Below, in pieces: positions 1-7,215 of a stretch of 8,715 nt of DNA. Under the pieces are notes generated by a model, which saw only the letters and a list, made by a program, of their open reading frames with translations, was not told the DNA's origin and did no database searches. Positions within the stretch are counted from its first letter, which is position 1, and every line of letters starts with the position of its first letter. Source of the stretch: Deltaproteobacteria bacterium (GTDB lineage: Bacteria; Myxococcota; B64-G9); contig JAUVAM010000108.1 of NCBI GenBank assembly GCA_030591745.1, forward strand, positions 1 through 8,715, given 5' to 3'. Position numbers and translations under genes: made by a program.

Positions 1-449
1 TCAAGGATTCAAAGGCCTTGGGCCAGGTGATTGATGGATTGCAGAAATTGGCCTCCAAGGGGCCTGTGGCCCTGGAGCCGAATGGGCCCGGGCGGTGGCG
101 CTTGATGGTGCCCGAATTGCCTCTGAGCATGGTTTTACGGGATGGATTCATGGTGCTGGCCACCTCGGCCGAAGCCACCGATCGGGCGGTCAAGGCCCTG
201 TCCGCTTCGGGCGGCGAGAAAAGTCGCTGGCCAGAGGTGCTTCAGTCTGCCGATCATCAATTGTTTGTGTTGGATCTGGCTCGCATGGTGACCGACTTCG
301 AAAAAGCCGAGACGCCGCCGGATATGGCGTTTGTCAAGGCCATGGCCCTGGGTGTTTTGGCCAAGGTGAGTGGCTTGGGCCTGGCCTGGGTCGACGTGGT
401 GGCCAGTCCTGAGATGTTGACCTTCACCTTCCGTTTAGACGGCAAATAG
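1..449 (+). CDS. C-terminal part of an unknown protein (5' truncated)
   Basis: The frame is open from base 3 to the TAG at 447-449, giving 148 residues with no start in the window. A TTG at base 18 is in frame, but the reading continues upstream of it without a stop, so the true start lies left of the window. The visible part has an alternating hydrophobic pattern (for example [20 protein letters not shown]) and ends in a probable beta-strand, [10 protein letters not shown]. This resembles the C-terminal halves of DUF3352-like secreted or lipoprotein-type bacterial proteins, but only loosely, and I do not claim the family. The stop lies 10 bases before tdk on the same strand, so the two are probably co-transcribed. 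Coding is supported by the long open frame and a correctly spaced downstream gene. Function unknown. Confidence 0.65.
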   Translation, partial: KDSKALGQVIDGLQKLASKGPVALEPNGPGRWRLMVPELPLSMVLRDGFMVLATSAEATDRAVKALSASGGEKSRWPEVLQSADHQLFVLDLARMVTDFEKAETPPDMAFVKAMALGVLAKVSGLGLAWVDVVASPEMLTFTFRLDGK

Positions 450-459
450 GGGAGAGACC

Positions 460-1047
460 ATGCATTTGCAACCGGTGGATACGGGCTGGATTGAGGTGAT
501 TTGCGGGTCCATGTTCTCGGGGAAAACCGAAGAACTCATCCGGCGCCTGCGCAGGGCTCAGATCGCCCGGCTAAATGTGGTGATTTTCAAGCCCAAGCTC
601 GACGATCGCTATCATGCAGAGCAGATAGTCTCCCACAGTGATCAACGCATGGAGTCCATCCCCATCGAGCAAGCCGCCGAGGTTTTGGACCGCATACCCA
701 AGGGCACTCAGGTGGTGGGCATCGATGAGGCCCAGTTTTTCGACTCAAGCCTGGTCAGCGTTTGCGAGACCTTGGCCAATCGAGGCATCCGGGTCATCGT
801 GGCCGGGTTGGACCAGGATTTTCGCGGTCAGCCCTTTGAGCCCATCCCCAGGTTGTTGGCCGTAGCCGAATTCATTACCAAGATCATGGCCATCTGCGTC
901 AAGTGTGGCAATCCCGCCAACCGCTCCCAGCGTATCGCCAAATCCGAAGACAGGGTCCTGGTGGGGGCCACGGATTCCTATGAGGCCCGGTGTCGAAAGT
1001 GTTTTTCGCCAGAACCCTTGCCCCCCAGCCGGGAAGAAGGAAAGTAG
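460..1047 (+). CDS. tdk: Thymidine kinase (type II, zinc-binding)
   Basis: A cytosolic salvage enzyme that phosphorylates thymidine (and deoxyuridine) to the monophosphate with ATP. The 195 residues match the usual length. The P-loop GSMFSGKT is at residues 16-23. The Walker-B-like DEAQFF is at 89-94, with Glu90 the expected catalytic base. The [11 protein letters not shown] segment is at 116-126. Four zinc ligands are present, Cys146, Cys149, Cys178 and Cys181. The thymidine-binding lasso carries the YEARC motif at 174-178. All key residues of the family are there, so it should be active. ATG 460 is preceded by a GGGGAGAG ribosome site at 449-455, overlapping the upstream stop region. There are only 10 bases to the previous gene, so it is probably operonic. 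It converges with the BMP-protein gene, with 32 bases between the two stops. Confidence 0.97.
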   Translation: MHLQPVDTGWIEVICGSMFSGKTEELIRRLRRAQIARLNVVIFKPKLDDRYHAEQIVSHSDQRMESIPIEQAAEVLDRIPKGTQVVGIDEAQFFDSSLVSVCETLANRGIRVIVAGLDQDFRGQPFEPIPRLLAVAEFITKIMAICVKCGNPANRSQRIAKSEDRVLVGATDSYEARCRKCFSPEPLPPSREEGK

Positions 1048-1079
1048 AGGGGAGCAGAGAGGGGGAGTTGGGACGGAGC
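1031..1079 (-). terminator. Possible Rho-utilisation stretch after the binding-protein operon
   Basis: Between the converging tdk and BMP-protein genes there is no clear hairpin with a T-tract. Read on the - strand, the 48 bases 1078-1031 just past the BMP stop contain 27 C, only 2 G and almost no purines. Such C-rich, G-poor RNA is the known character of Rho loading sites. The assignment rests on composition only. The same bases include the last tdk codons on the other strand, so the bias may partly reflect the purine-rich coding end of tdk. Confidence 0.25.
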
Positions 1080-2195
1080 CTAATCGCTGGGGATGTCGCC
1101 GACCACGCCTTCGACGAATTCCATCATGCCCAGCAGATCTTCGTCGCTCATGCTTTCTCCCGAGGCAACCCAGACGTCGCCGTTCTGTTTGTGAAGCGCT
1201 CCCGTGAAGACCTTGAGGCTGCCGTCGATGATTTGCGTCATGGCGGCATCCACATCGTTGCGCAGGTCTTGATCGACCATGTCGCCATAGGCACCCAAGC
1301 CCACCAGCCCATCAGCCATGGAGCCCCAGTAGTTGTGGCTCGTCCATGTGCCGTCCTGAACCGCTTTGACCCGTTCGACATAATAGGCACCCCAGTTGAA
1401 GACGGCGCTGGTCAGCACCGTGTCGGTGGCGAAGCCCAGCATGTCCGAGTCGTAGCCCACCGCGTAGGCGCCGCGTTCTTGCGCCGCCAGTACGGCGGCG
1501 GTGCTGTCTTGATGCTGAGACATCACGTCGCAGCCGGCGTTGTCCAGCAGATCCACCGCGGCGGCTCGTTCATCATCGGGGCCGTACCAGGTGAAGGTCC
1601 AGGCCACATGCACCTGGGCATCCGGATTGTCCGAGCGCACACCCAGGGTGAAGGCGTTGATGCCGCGGACGACCTCGGGGATGGGGAAGGCCGCCACGTA
1701 GCCGATGTTGTTGGTCGTGGTCATCTGGCCCGCCACGATGCCGGTCAGATAGCGGGACTGGTAGATGCGGCCAAAATAGGACGACAGGTTGGTGCCCGTT
1801 TTGTAGCCCGAGCAATGCTCAAAGAAGGCATCTGGATAGCTGCTGGAAGCCGATTCGGTGCCGTCCATGTAACCGAAGCTGGTGGTGAAGATGATGTCGT
1901 AGTCCTGCGCGATCAGATCATCGATCACCGCCGCGAGGTCTGCATCATTTTCGGGCACGTTTTCTATGTAGGTGGTCTCTACGTTGTCCAACTGAGCCTC
2001 CACCTGCAGGCGGCCCTGGTTGTGCTGGTAACTCCAGCCCAGATCACCGGGTGGGCTGATGAGCACCCAGGCGGCCTTCGTTACCGTGTCGTCTTCGTTG
2101 TCGTCGCCTCCGCTACAGCCCAGCACCAGGCTGGTTGCGGCCAAAACAGACAGAAGCAGGATTGCAAAGCGGAATTTTTTGGATTGGTTCATCAT
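1080..2195 (-). CDS. BMP/PnrA-family ABC transporter substrate-binding lipoprotein
   Basis: A periplasmic or surface lipoprotein of the basic membrane protein (BMP, PF02608) family, 371 residues. A charged N-terminus (NQSKKFR) and hydrophobic stretch 10-26 end in the lipobox LVLGC, with Cys27 as the lipidated residue and an acidic linker (GGDDNEDD) after it. The binding domain starts at about 42, with the family signatures GDLGWSYQHNQG (50-61), TTSFGYMD (104-111), VAAFPIPEVVRGINAF (167-182) and YAVGYDSDM (244-252). Characterised BMP proteins such as PnrA bind purine or other nucleosides and deliver them to an ABC importer; the ligand here is not shown. The ATG at 2195 (or the next, at 2192) follows AGGAG five bases upstream. 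In-frame sequence upstream of it overlaps the previous gene and is rejected. It is the last gene of the receptor operon, 23 bases after the preceding stop. No permease or ATPase gene is in the window. Confidence 0.93.
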   Translation of the reverse strand: MMNQSKKFRFAILLLSVLAATSLVLGCSGGDDNEDDTVTKAAWVLISPPGDLGWSYQHNQGRLQVEAQLDNVETTYIENVPENDADLAAVIDDLIAQDYDIIFTTSFGYMDGTESASSSYPDAFFEHCSGYKTGTNLSSYFGRIYQSRYLTGIVAGQMTTTNNIGYVAAFPIPEVVRGINAFTLGVRSDNPDAQVHVAWTFTWYGPDDERAAAVDLLDNAGCDVMSQHQDSTAAVLAAQERGAYAVGYDSDMLGFATDTVLTSAVFNWGAYYVERVKAVQDGTWTSHNYWGSMADGLVGLGAYGDMVDQDLRNDVDAAMTQIIDGSLKVFTGALHKQNGDVWVASGESMSDEDLLGMMEFVEGVVGDIPSD

Positions 2196-2218
2196 GGCCC
2201 CTCCTCGGGTCTGGTTAT

Positions 2219-3445
2219 TTACAGGCTTTGGAATTGATCGTTGACAATGGTCCAAAGTTCGACGGGACCTGATTCCAGGTCTCCGCGATCGTTCAAGTTC
2301 ACACTGCCGGTGATCCCCTGGTAGTCCACGTCTTCGCCAGCGGCTGCTTTGGCGATGCCGTCCGCCAGTTCGTCCCAGCGCACCGGGACGCCCTCCGGTC
2401 TGGAGACCTCCTGCAGCCAGGTTTTCAACTCATGACGGGCCGGCACGCCCCCTGCCTCTGCCGAGGCCCGGGCGGCCGACAGCAAGATCAGGGCCGTGGC
2501 GTCGTAGTAAAAAGCCGCGGCATCCAGCGGGATGTCCCCTTCATAGCGATCCGAAAAAGCCCGGGTAAAGGCATCTGCCTCCGCACCGCGGGCCGGTGCT
2601 ACACCGATGGCGCCGTTCAGCAGCCCGGGCGGCACATTGGCGACAAACTCTTCAGACTTGAGCGCGGGTGCCAAATACCAATGGGCCTTGCCGCCCAGCA
2701 GGGTCCATTCCCGGACGATTTCAGCGCCGGAGCCCGGATAGGCGATGAGGACCAAGGCTTCCGGCTGACCGGCATAGACTTGCCGGAGTTCGTCGTTGAA
2801 GGAGTCCTGGTCCGCATGGAAAGAAATGGGCACTGGCGACTGGATACCAAGGCGGTTAAACTCGTTAATCAGCACGCCCGCGAAGCCGGTGCCGTAGGCG
2901 TCTCCTACATAGAGAATGCTGGCGATGCGGACGCCGTCAGCGTACATGCGCTCGGCCAAGGCCTTGCCGTGTTCCAGGGCCGATGGGCAGGTGCGGAACC
3001 AATAGCCGCCGTCTTGTATGGTGGTGAAGACAGGGGAGGTCACGCCGCCGGATACCTCCACCATGCCCGCCACCAGGATTTGGTTGACCAGTTGACCGGC
3101 CAGGTCTTCGTTTTCCGGCCCCAGCAGGGCCAGGACCCGTGGGTCCTCGATCAGGCTGCTTGCGGCGTTCATGCCGCGTTTGAGTTCGCTGTGGGTGTCC
3201 GTGGCTTTGAGGGCCACCGGGTGCCCGGCCAGGCCGCCGGCCTGTTCCATTTGCGCGACGGCCATGCGAATGGCGCGCTCCAAGTTGGTGCCCGAGGCGG
3301 CCATGTCCCCGGTGAAGGGCAGCAGGGCGCCGATGAGCAGGGCATCTTCGCCGGGACCCTCCAGCGGTTCGACGCAGGCCTGGCCCATCAAGGAGCCGGC
3401 GAGGACGAAAATCCAGATCCAATGTGGTCTTCGGGATTTGTCCAT
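2219..3445 (-). CDS. Periplasmic solute-binding protein, Peripla_BP_6 (Leu/Ile/Val-binding-like)
   Basis: A 408-residue exported binding protein of periplasmic-binding fold type I. The N-terminus MDKSRRPHW leads into a hydrophobic stretch (10-23) ending at Cys24. The sequence before it (GQAC) is a weak lipobox, so lipidation is likely but not certain. The first strand and ligand loop IGALLPFTGDMAASG (38-52) is the hallmark of branched-chain amino-acid/amide-type binding proteins. LLGPENED (108-115) and ILYVGDAYGTGFAG (177-190) fit the second and third elements. The ligand cannot be read from the sequence; family members bind amino acids, amides, urea or aromatic acids. The ATG at 3445 is chosen because it carries the export signal and has AGGAG eight bases upstream. 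The longer in-frame reading back to 3691 is only a shadow of the receptor gene. The receptor stop TGA is one base upstream of this ATG, so translation is probably coupled. Confidence 0.9.
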   Translation of the reverse strand: MDKSRRPHWIWIFVLAGSLMGQACVEPLEGPGEDALLIGALLPFTGDMAASGTNLERAIRMAVAQMEQAGGLAGHPVALKATDTHSELKRGMNAASSLIEDPRVLALLGPENEDLAGQLVNQILVAGMVEVSGGVTSPVFTTIQDGGYWFRTCPSALEHGKALAERMYADGVRIASILYVGDAYGTGFAGVLINEFNRLGIQSPVPISFHADQDSFNDELRQVYAGQPEALVLIAYPGSGAEIVREWTLLGGKAHWYLAPALKSEEFVANVPPGLLNGAIGVAPARGAEADAFTRAFSDRYEGDIPLDAAAFYYDATALILLSAARASAEAGGVPARHELKTWLQEVSRPEGVPVRWDELADGIAKAAAGEDVDYQGITGSVNLNDRGDLESGPVELWTIVNDQFQSL

Positions 3446-3446
3446 T

Positions 3447-5603
3447 TCACATCTCCTGGATCCAGTGCAACAAAATGGTGCGTGGCGCAAGCGGCAGGTC
3501 GAATCCGGCGTAACCCGGATTCGGCCCCGTGTTTCCCAGTAGGTTGCGACCCACCAGCATGAGGGTGGTCTTGTGCCCTGTCCAGAACTCCAGATCGGAG
3601 ACCGCCAAGTGGGCATCCAGCAAGAATATCGGGTCCAAATTGTAGGCTTCACCGGCCTCAAGGATGTTGTCGTCCGAAGCCCGGCGCTCACCCATGAGCG
3701 TGCCTTCGAGGCCGGCGCGCAAGGGCAAGCCGGGCAGGCGACCCCGCAGGCCGAAGTGGAGCAAGACCGCGGGATACAGACTCAGGCCCGAGCCCACCAA
3801 TTCGCTGACGTAACCGGCTTCACCCAGATCGCGGACCAGATGCTGGAAGGCGAAATTGACATAGCCCCGCAGCCACTGTTTCCAGCGCAACTCCAATTCG
3901 CTTTCCCAGCTCAATGCCCCCAGTTCGGCTACGTTGTGCGCCACTTTGTTCAAGCCCTGTTGGGTGAATTCGGCTTTGTTCAGCAGGATGCTGTAAGCCA
4001 GGTCGGTGCGCAGCGTCAAGAAGTCCCAAGGGGCGTAGCTCACCTGGAATTCAAAAGTGTGGATGTATTGGGGCTTGAGGTCCGGATTGCCGATGATGTC
4101 GCCGATGCGCACCGGTTGTCCGTAAAGCAGTAGAGGGGAGGGGGCCTTGAAGGCGTTGCCGTAGAGCAGTTTGAGGTGCAGTCCATCCATGGGACTGGTC
4201 ACGGCACCGGCGCGCCCGCTGAATTGGCTGCCGTAGATGTTGTGGTTGTCGTAGCGAAGCCCGCCGGTCAGGCTCAGCCAACGCTTGATGGGGGTCCACA
4301 GCGCTTGCAGGTAGGCACCCCCATTGACGAAAGCCTGAATGCCCTGCCGGGTCGAGGTGGCCTCTCGTACATCGCCGGCCAGAAGATCGTCCACATCGAG
4401 TTTCAATACATGCAAGTTGGAGGGCACGTCGTTTTCATCGTAAAGCACATCCAGCCCCGCCGTCAGGCTCAAGGATTCCAGCAACTTCCAGCCCAGGTTG
4501 AGCCCCATCTCGCCACCCTGGTAGCGGAACTCTCGTCGCACCCAGTGGGTGTCGCTGCCGACTTCGATGCGATCCCGCCTGGTGGGCTCACCGCGGAAAT
4601 AGGTGCCGAAGAAGGCCAGGTCCAGCATGTCCGTCAGGGCGAATTGAGCATCCGCGCGGACGAAACCTTGCAGGATGGAAACTTGGTTTTCATTGCGGCG
4701 GCCCATGCCGTCCAATCCATCGGCGAGTTGTAACCAGTCGGCGAACTCGGCACCCCGATCGAGCAAGGACAAATAGCCGGTCATGCCCAATTTGGAGCGC
4801 TCGGACAAATGCCAGTTGAGTTTGAGCAGACCCACCGCGGACAGCTGCTCCAATCCGTCCGCCGAAGGATCGGCCTGGCTGTAGGTCGGCAAACGCGGTG
4901 CCGGAGAGCTGTTCGGCAGCTTGATGCCCGACAGATTCCAGTTCTGCAAGCGGCCGGCCAGAAGCAGCTCCCAGTCGCCATCGCGCAGGCCGAAGGCCAT
5001 GTCTTGACCGCCCGCCAAATTGGTACCGGTGGTGCCGACGTGCATGTTGCTTCGCATGCCGGACAGATCCCCACCTTGTTTTGTGATGATGTTGATGATG
5101 CCCAGGAAGGCATCGGCACCATAAAGCGCCGACGCGGGTCCGCGGATGATCTCGATTCGCTCCACGGCGGTCAGTGGCACGAGCTCGGCACCAAGCCAGT
5201 GGCCGCCGGTCAGACGCATGGACACGGCTTGGCCATCGATCATGACTTTGATCTGGCCGCTTTCGGAGCGCAGTCCGCCGAAGACGCCGCGCACCCCGGC
5301 GTTGGGGGTGATGTGGTCGTCTTGTACACAGAAACCCACGACATGCTTGAGTACCTCGGCCACCGAGGTATAGCCCCAGCGCTGCATTTCGATGGCCGAG
5401 ATCACGGTCACGACAGCCGGCGCATCCTCGACCTTTTGCTCTGTTCGGGTGGCTGACACCACTACGTTTAGCAATTGTTCCAGATCGAGTTGGCCAAAAT
5501 CCTCTACTTCTTCCATCGAGGTCGCAAAAATTACAGAAGGGCAAGACAGGCAGAGGATGACCAGACTGATTGAGAGGACCAATTGAAGGCATCTTCTCGG
5601 CAC
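3447..5603 (-). CDS. TonB-dependent outer-membrane receptor
   Basis: A 718-residue outer-membrane receptor that would import a ligand using TonB-ExbB-ExbD energy. The signal peptide is residues 1-27 (PRRC, then a long hydrophobic run ending VIFA). The mature start has LDLEQLL (39-45) and VVVSAT (47-52), the usual Leu-rich lead and TonB-box-like segment. The plug covers about 60-175 and includes the conserved RGPASALYGADAFLGIINII around 154-173. A 22-strand-type barrel rich in alternating aromatic/polar strands fills the rest. The last residue is Met rather than the usual Phe. The start is GTG 5603, with GGAG six bases upstream and the signal peptide immediately after. A TTG at 5663 in the same frame would add 20 residues before the signal peptide and lacks a good ribosome site. 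It is the first gene of the operon, under the promoter at 5694-5721. The transported substrate is unknown. Confidence 0.93.
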   Translation of the reverse strand: MPRRCLQLVLSISLVILCLSCPSVIFATSMEEVEDFGQLDLEQLLNVVVSATRTEQKVEDAPAVVTVISAIEMQRWGYTSVAEVLKHVVGFCVQDDHITPNAGVRGVFGGLRSESGQIKVMIDGQAVSMRLTGGHWLGAELVPLTAVERIEIIRGPASALYGADAFLGIINIITKQGGDLSGMRSNMHVGTTGTNLAGGQDMAFGLRDGDWELLLAGRLQNWNLSGIKLPNSSPAPRLPTYSQADPSADGLEQLSAVGLLKLNWHLSERSKLGMTGYLSLLDRGAEFADWLQLADGLDGMGRRNENQVSILQGFVRADAQFALTDMLDLAFFGTYFRGEPTRRDRIEVGSDTHWVRREFRYQGGEMGLNLGWKLLESLSLTAGLDVLYDENDVPSNLHVLKLDVDDLLAGDVREATSTRQGIQAFVNGGAYLQALWTPIKRWLSLTGGLRYDNHNIYGSQFSGRAGAVTSPMDGLHLKLLYGNAFKAPSPLLLYGQPVRIGDIIGNPDLKPQYIHTFEFQVSYAPWDFLTLRTDLAYSILLNKAEFTQQGLNKVAHNVAELGALSWESELELRWKQWLRGYVNFAFQHLVRDLGEAGYVSELVGSGLSLYPAVLLHFGLRGRLPGLPLRAGLEGTLMGERRASDDNILEAGEAYNLDPIFLLDAHLAVSDLEFWTGHKTTLMLVGRNLLGNTGPNPGYAGFDLPLAPRTILLHWIQEM

Positions 5604-5693
5604 TTCGTTCTCCAATCGCTGTAGGTAGCCATTTTTGGGATGTCGGCAAATTGATTCCGACAAATAACCACCAGTGAGTGTCTTTATCCAAAG

Positions 5694-5721
5694 TTAATAG
5701 TTCTTGGTTGAGTTTTGTCAA
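5694..5721 (-). promoter_or_regulatory. Sigma-70-type promoter of the receptor operon
   Basis: On the - strand a perfect TTGACA (5721-5716) is followed after 16 bases by TATTAA (5699-5694), four of six matches to TATAAT. Transcription would start near 5687, leaving a leader of about 84 bases before GTG 5603. The -35 box lies in the left arm of the inverted repeat 5717-5760. Confidence 0.65.
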
Positions 5722-5760
5722 GGTTTGATGTGGCGGGATTTACCTTTTGAAACCCTTGAC
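5717..5760. repeat. Imperfect inverted repeat spanning both divergent -35 boxes (candidate operator)
   Basis: The left arm GTCAAGGTTT (5717-5726) and right arm AAACCCTTGAC (5750-5760) are inverted copies, differing by one extra C in the right arm and separated by 23 bases. Each arm contains most of the -35 hexamer of the promoter that fires outward from it. A regulator bound to both arms would affect both operons. No regulator gene is seen in the window. Part of the symmetry follows simply from having two -35 boxes back to back, but the shared AGG/CCCT and TTT/AAA flanks do not. Confidence 0.45.
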
Positions 5761-5784
5761 TTGTGGTGTTTCTGGACATAGCCT
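5756..5784 (+). promoter_or_regulatory. Possible sigma-70-type promoter of the phosphoribosyltransferase operon
   Basis: TTGACT (5756-5761) matches five of six -35 positions and is followed after 17 bases by TAGCCT (5779-5784). That box keeps only the key first, second and last -10 positions, so this is a weak promoter that might need an activator. Transcription would start near 5791, just before the ribosome site GGAGG at 5798-5802. Confidence 0.4.
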
Positions 5785-5808
5785 GCTCGCCGAGAATGGA
5801 GGATTCGC

Positions 5809-6627
5809 ATGCAAGACCGGGCATATCGACGAATGACCTACCGCCCCAGCGAGATCAAGCATGCTTACGGCAAGGGCGTACATATCCTTGCGGACCCCGT
5901 GCTGGTTTCCAGGCTTCTGCGTTTAAGCGTGCCGGAAACGCTGTCCATCGAGGGCAGTTTGTTGCTCAAGTCGGTTTACCGGGATTTGATCCGGGTGGCC
6001 GTGGCAGCCGAGTTTCCGCGTACCACGGTCAGTGCCCCCACCCGCATGGCAAGCAGTGAACCGGACGCCATCTGGTCGGGTGAGGTCATCGACCCGAGCA
6101 CCCGAGCGGTGAGCGTGGGCGTGGCGCGGGCGGGTTTGCTCTCCAGCCAGGTCTGCTATGAAGAGATGGGTCATTTCCTCGAATCGGCCAACGTGCGGCA
6201 GGATTTTTTGATGTGCGAACGCAAGACGGGCCGTGGAGGCAAGGTGCTGGGTGCCGAGGTGGGTGCGGCCAAAGTAGGCGGTTCTTATGCGGATCGCATC
6301 GTGCTTTTCCCCGATCCCATGGGCGCTACCGGTGGCTCCTTGGACCTGTCCGTGCGCTATGTGCGACGGCGTGTGGGCGGCAAGCGCATTCGAAAAATTA
6401 TTTCTTTGAACATGGTGATCACGCCAGAGTTCATTCACTGTATGCAGAAAGCCCACCCTGACGTGGTTATCTACGCCGCCAGGTTGGACCGGGGGCGCTC
6501 CAGTGATCGGGCACTGGCCGCCATGCCGGGCAAATATCCCCGAGAAGAGTCGGGTCTGAACGACCGGAGCTATATCATTCCGGGCCTGGGCGGACTGGGC
6601 GAATACCTGAATAACGCGGAAAAGTAA
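5809..6627 (+). CDS. upp: Uracil phosphoribosyltransferase-family protein (divergent)
   Basis: 272 residues, longer than the roughly 210 of classic Upp. True Upp makes UMP from uracil and PRPP in the cytosol. The family is recognised by the PRPP loop DPMGATGGS (169-177; Upp has DPMLATGGS), the RAGL segment at 107-110 (LRAGL in Upp), KAHPDV (214-219) and the C-terminal GLND..YIIPGLG (249-261). Departures: about 20 residues are inserted between DRG (227-229) and GLND, where Upp reads DQGLN directly. There is also extra N-terminal sequence. The conserved GDAGDR after YIIPGLG is replaced by GGLGEY (261-266 region), losing an Asp reported to contact Mg-PRPP. Uracil specificity is therefore uncertain. 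The ATG at 5809 follows GGAGG (5798-5802). hpt begins 22 bases after the TAA, so the two form an operon divergent from the receptor genes. Confidence 0.8.
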   Translation: MQDRAYRRMTYRPSEIKHAYGKGVHILADPVLVSRLLRLSVPETLSIEGSLLLKSVYRDLIRVAVAAEFPRTTVSAPTRMASSEPDAIWSGEVIDPSTRAVSVGVARAGLLSSQVCYEEMGHFLESANVRQDFLMCERKTGRGGKVLGAEVGAAKVGGSYADRIVLFPDPMGATGGSLDLSVRYVRRRVGGKRIRKIISLNMVITPEFIHCMQKAHPDVVIYAARLDRGRSSDRALAAMPGKYPREESGLNDRSYIIPGLGGLGEYLNNAEK

Positions 6628-6649
6628 GGCGCTAGTTTAGGAGGCGGTC

Positions 6650-7174
6650 TTGTTTGAGGAAGCCAAGGTTCTGATCAGCGAGGAAGCATTGCAGGCCCGT
6701 GTTCGAGAGTTGGGTCTGCAGATCGCTCGGGACTATGCGGACAAGGATTTGGTTCTTTTGGGTGTGCTCAAGGGCTGTTTTTTATTCATGGCCGATCTCT
6801 GTCGTCACATTGAGCTGCCCTTGGCCTGCGATTTCGTCGGCTTGTCGAGCTATGGCGATCGCACCTCCTCTTCCGGCGTGGTGCGTATCACCTCTGATCT
6901 GACCCGGCCTATCGAGGGCAAGGACGTGGTGGTGGTCGAGGACATCGTGGATACCGGTTTGACCATGAAGTACCTGATGGAAAACCTGCGCGAGCGCAAA
7001 CCGCGTTCGGTAAGGATTTGCTCTTTGTTGGAAAAGCCATCCCGTAGCGTGGTGCCCACCCGGATCGACTATTTGGGTTTTACCGTCGAAGACGTCTTCG
7101 TCATCGGCTACGGGCTGGACTACGATGGGCGCTATCGCAACATGCGCTACATCGGCGTGCTCGACGCCCCTTGA
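6650..7174 (+). CDS. hpt: Hypoxanthine(-guanine) phosphoribosyltransferase
   Basis: A cytosolic purine-salvage enzyme that converts hypoxanthine (and usually guanine) plus PRPP to IMP or GMP. The 174 residues are the normal bacterial length. The Leu-Lys-Gly pyrophosphate loop is at 40-42. The flexible-loop SSYGD is at 66-70. The PRPP-binding motif [13 protein letters not shown] (93-105) holds the acidic pair Glu97-Asp98 and the expected catalytic Asp101. Lys129 in LEKPSR fits the purine O6 contact. The C-terminal [14 protein letters not shown] (151-164) matches the base-binding region. The start is TTG 6650, fixed by AGGAGG at 6639-6644 five bases upstream; no ATG is equally placed. It lies 22 bases after the uracil-PRTase-like gene. 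The TGA stop sits inside the loop of a terminator hairpin. Confidence 0.95.
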   Translation: MFEEAKVLISEEALQARVRELGLQIARDYADKDLVLLGVLKGCFLFMADLCRHIELPLACDFVGLSSYGDRTSSSGVVRITSDLTRPIEGKDVVVVEDIVDTGLTMKYLMENLRERKPRSVRICSLLEKPSRSVVPTRIDYLGFTVEDVFVIGYGLDYDGRYRNMRYIGVLDAP

Positions 7175-7188
7175 GGGGTCGAATTTTT
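7161..7188 (+). terminator. Hairpin terminator overlapping the hpt stop codon
   Basis: TCGA (7161-7164) and CCCC (7167-7170) pair with GGGG (7175-7178) and TCGA (7179-7182), with CG bulged and TTGA as loop. The run ATTTTT (7183-7188) follows directly. The hpt stop TGA (7172-7174) is in the loop. The stem is only eight pairs with a bulge, so read-through is likely to be partial. Confidence 0.5.
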
Positions 7189-7215
7189 GCCTTTTCAGTC
7201 GGCCTGACGTATAAA
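7187..7215 (+). promoter_or_regulatory. Sigma-70-type promoter of the membrane-protein gene
   Basis: TTGCCT (7187-7192, four of six matches) and TATAAA (7210-7215, five of six) are separated by exactly 17 bases. Transcription would begin near 7222, only a dozen bases before the ATG at 7234 and at the edge of its ribosome site GGAGG (7224-7228). The -35 box overlaps the T-run of the hpt terminator. Confidence 0.5.

Noticed and set aside
990..2237. Long open frame on the + strand (415 codons) opposite the BMP-protein gene
   Set aside because: It is antisense to a clearly recognised family gene. It begins inside tdk, lacks a ribosome site, and its composition (His, Val and Gly rich) is typical of a mirror frame.
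2432..3562. Open frame of 376 codons on the + strand opposite the Peripla_BP_6 gene
   Set aside because: Mirror frame of a recognised gene, with no ribosome site and no recognisable protein features.
5604..5663. Extended receptor start at TTG 5663
   Set aside because: It would put 20 residues before the signal peptide and has no good ribosome site. GTG 5603 has GGAG six bases upstream.
4690..5721. Open frame of 343 codons on the - strand overlapping the receptor gene in another frame
   Set aside because: The product is Arg/Gly/His-rich low-complexity sequence, while the overlapping frame encodes conserved plug motifs.
5604..5808. Purine or other riboswitch in the divergent leader region
   Set aside because: No aptamer-like conserved core or paired stems plus terminator were found. 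Only the promoter hexamers and the inverted repeat stand out.
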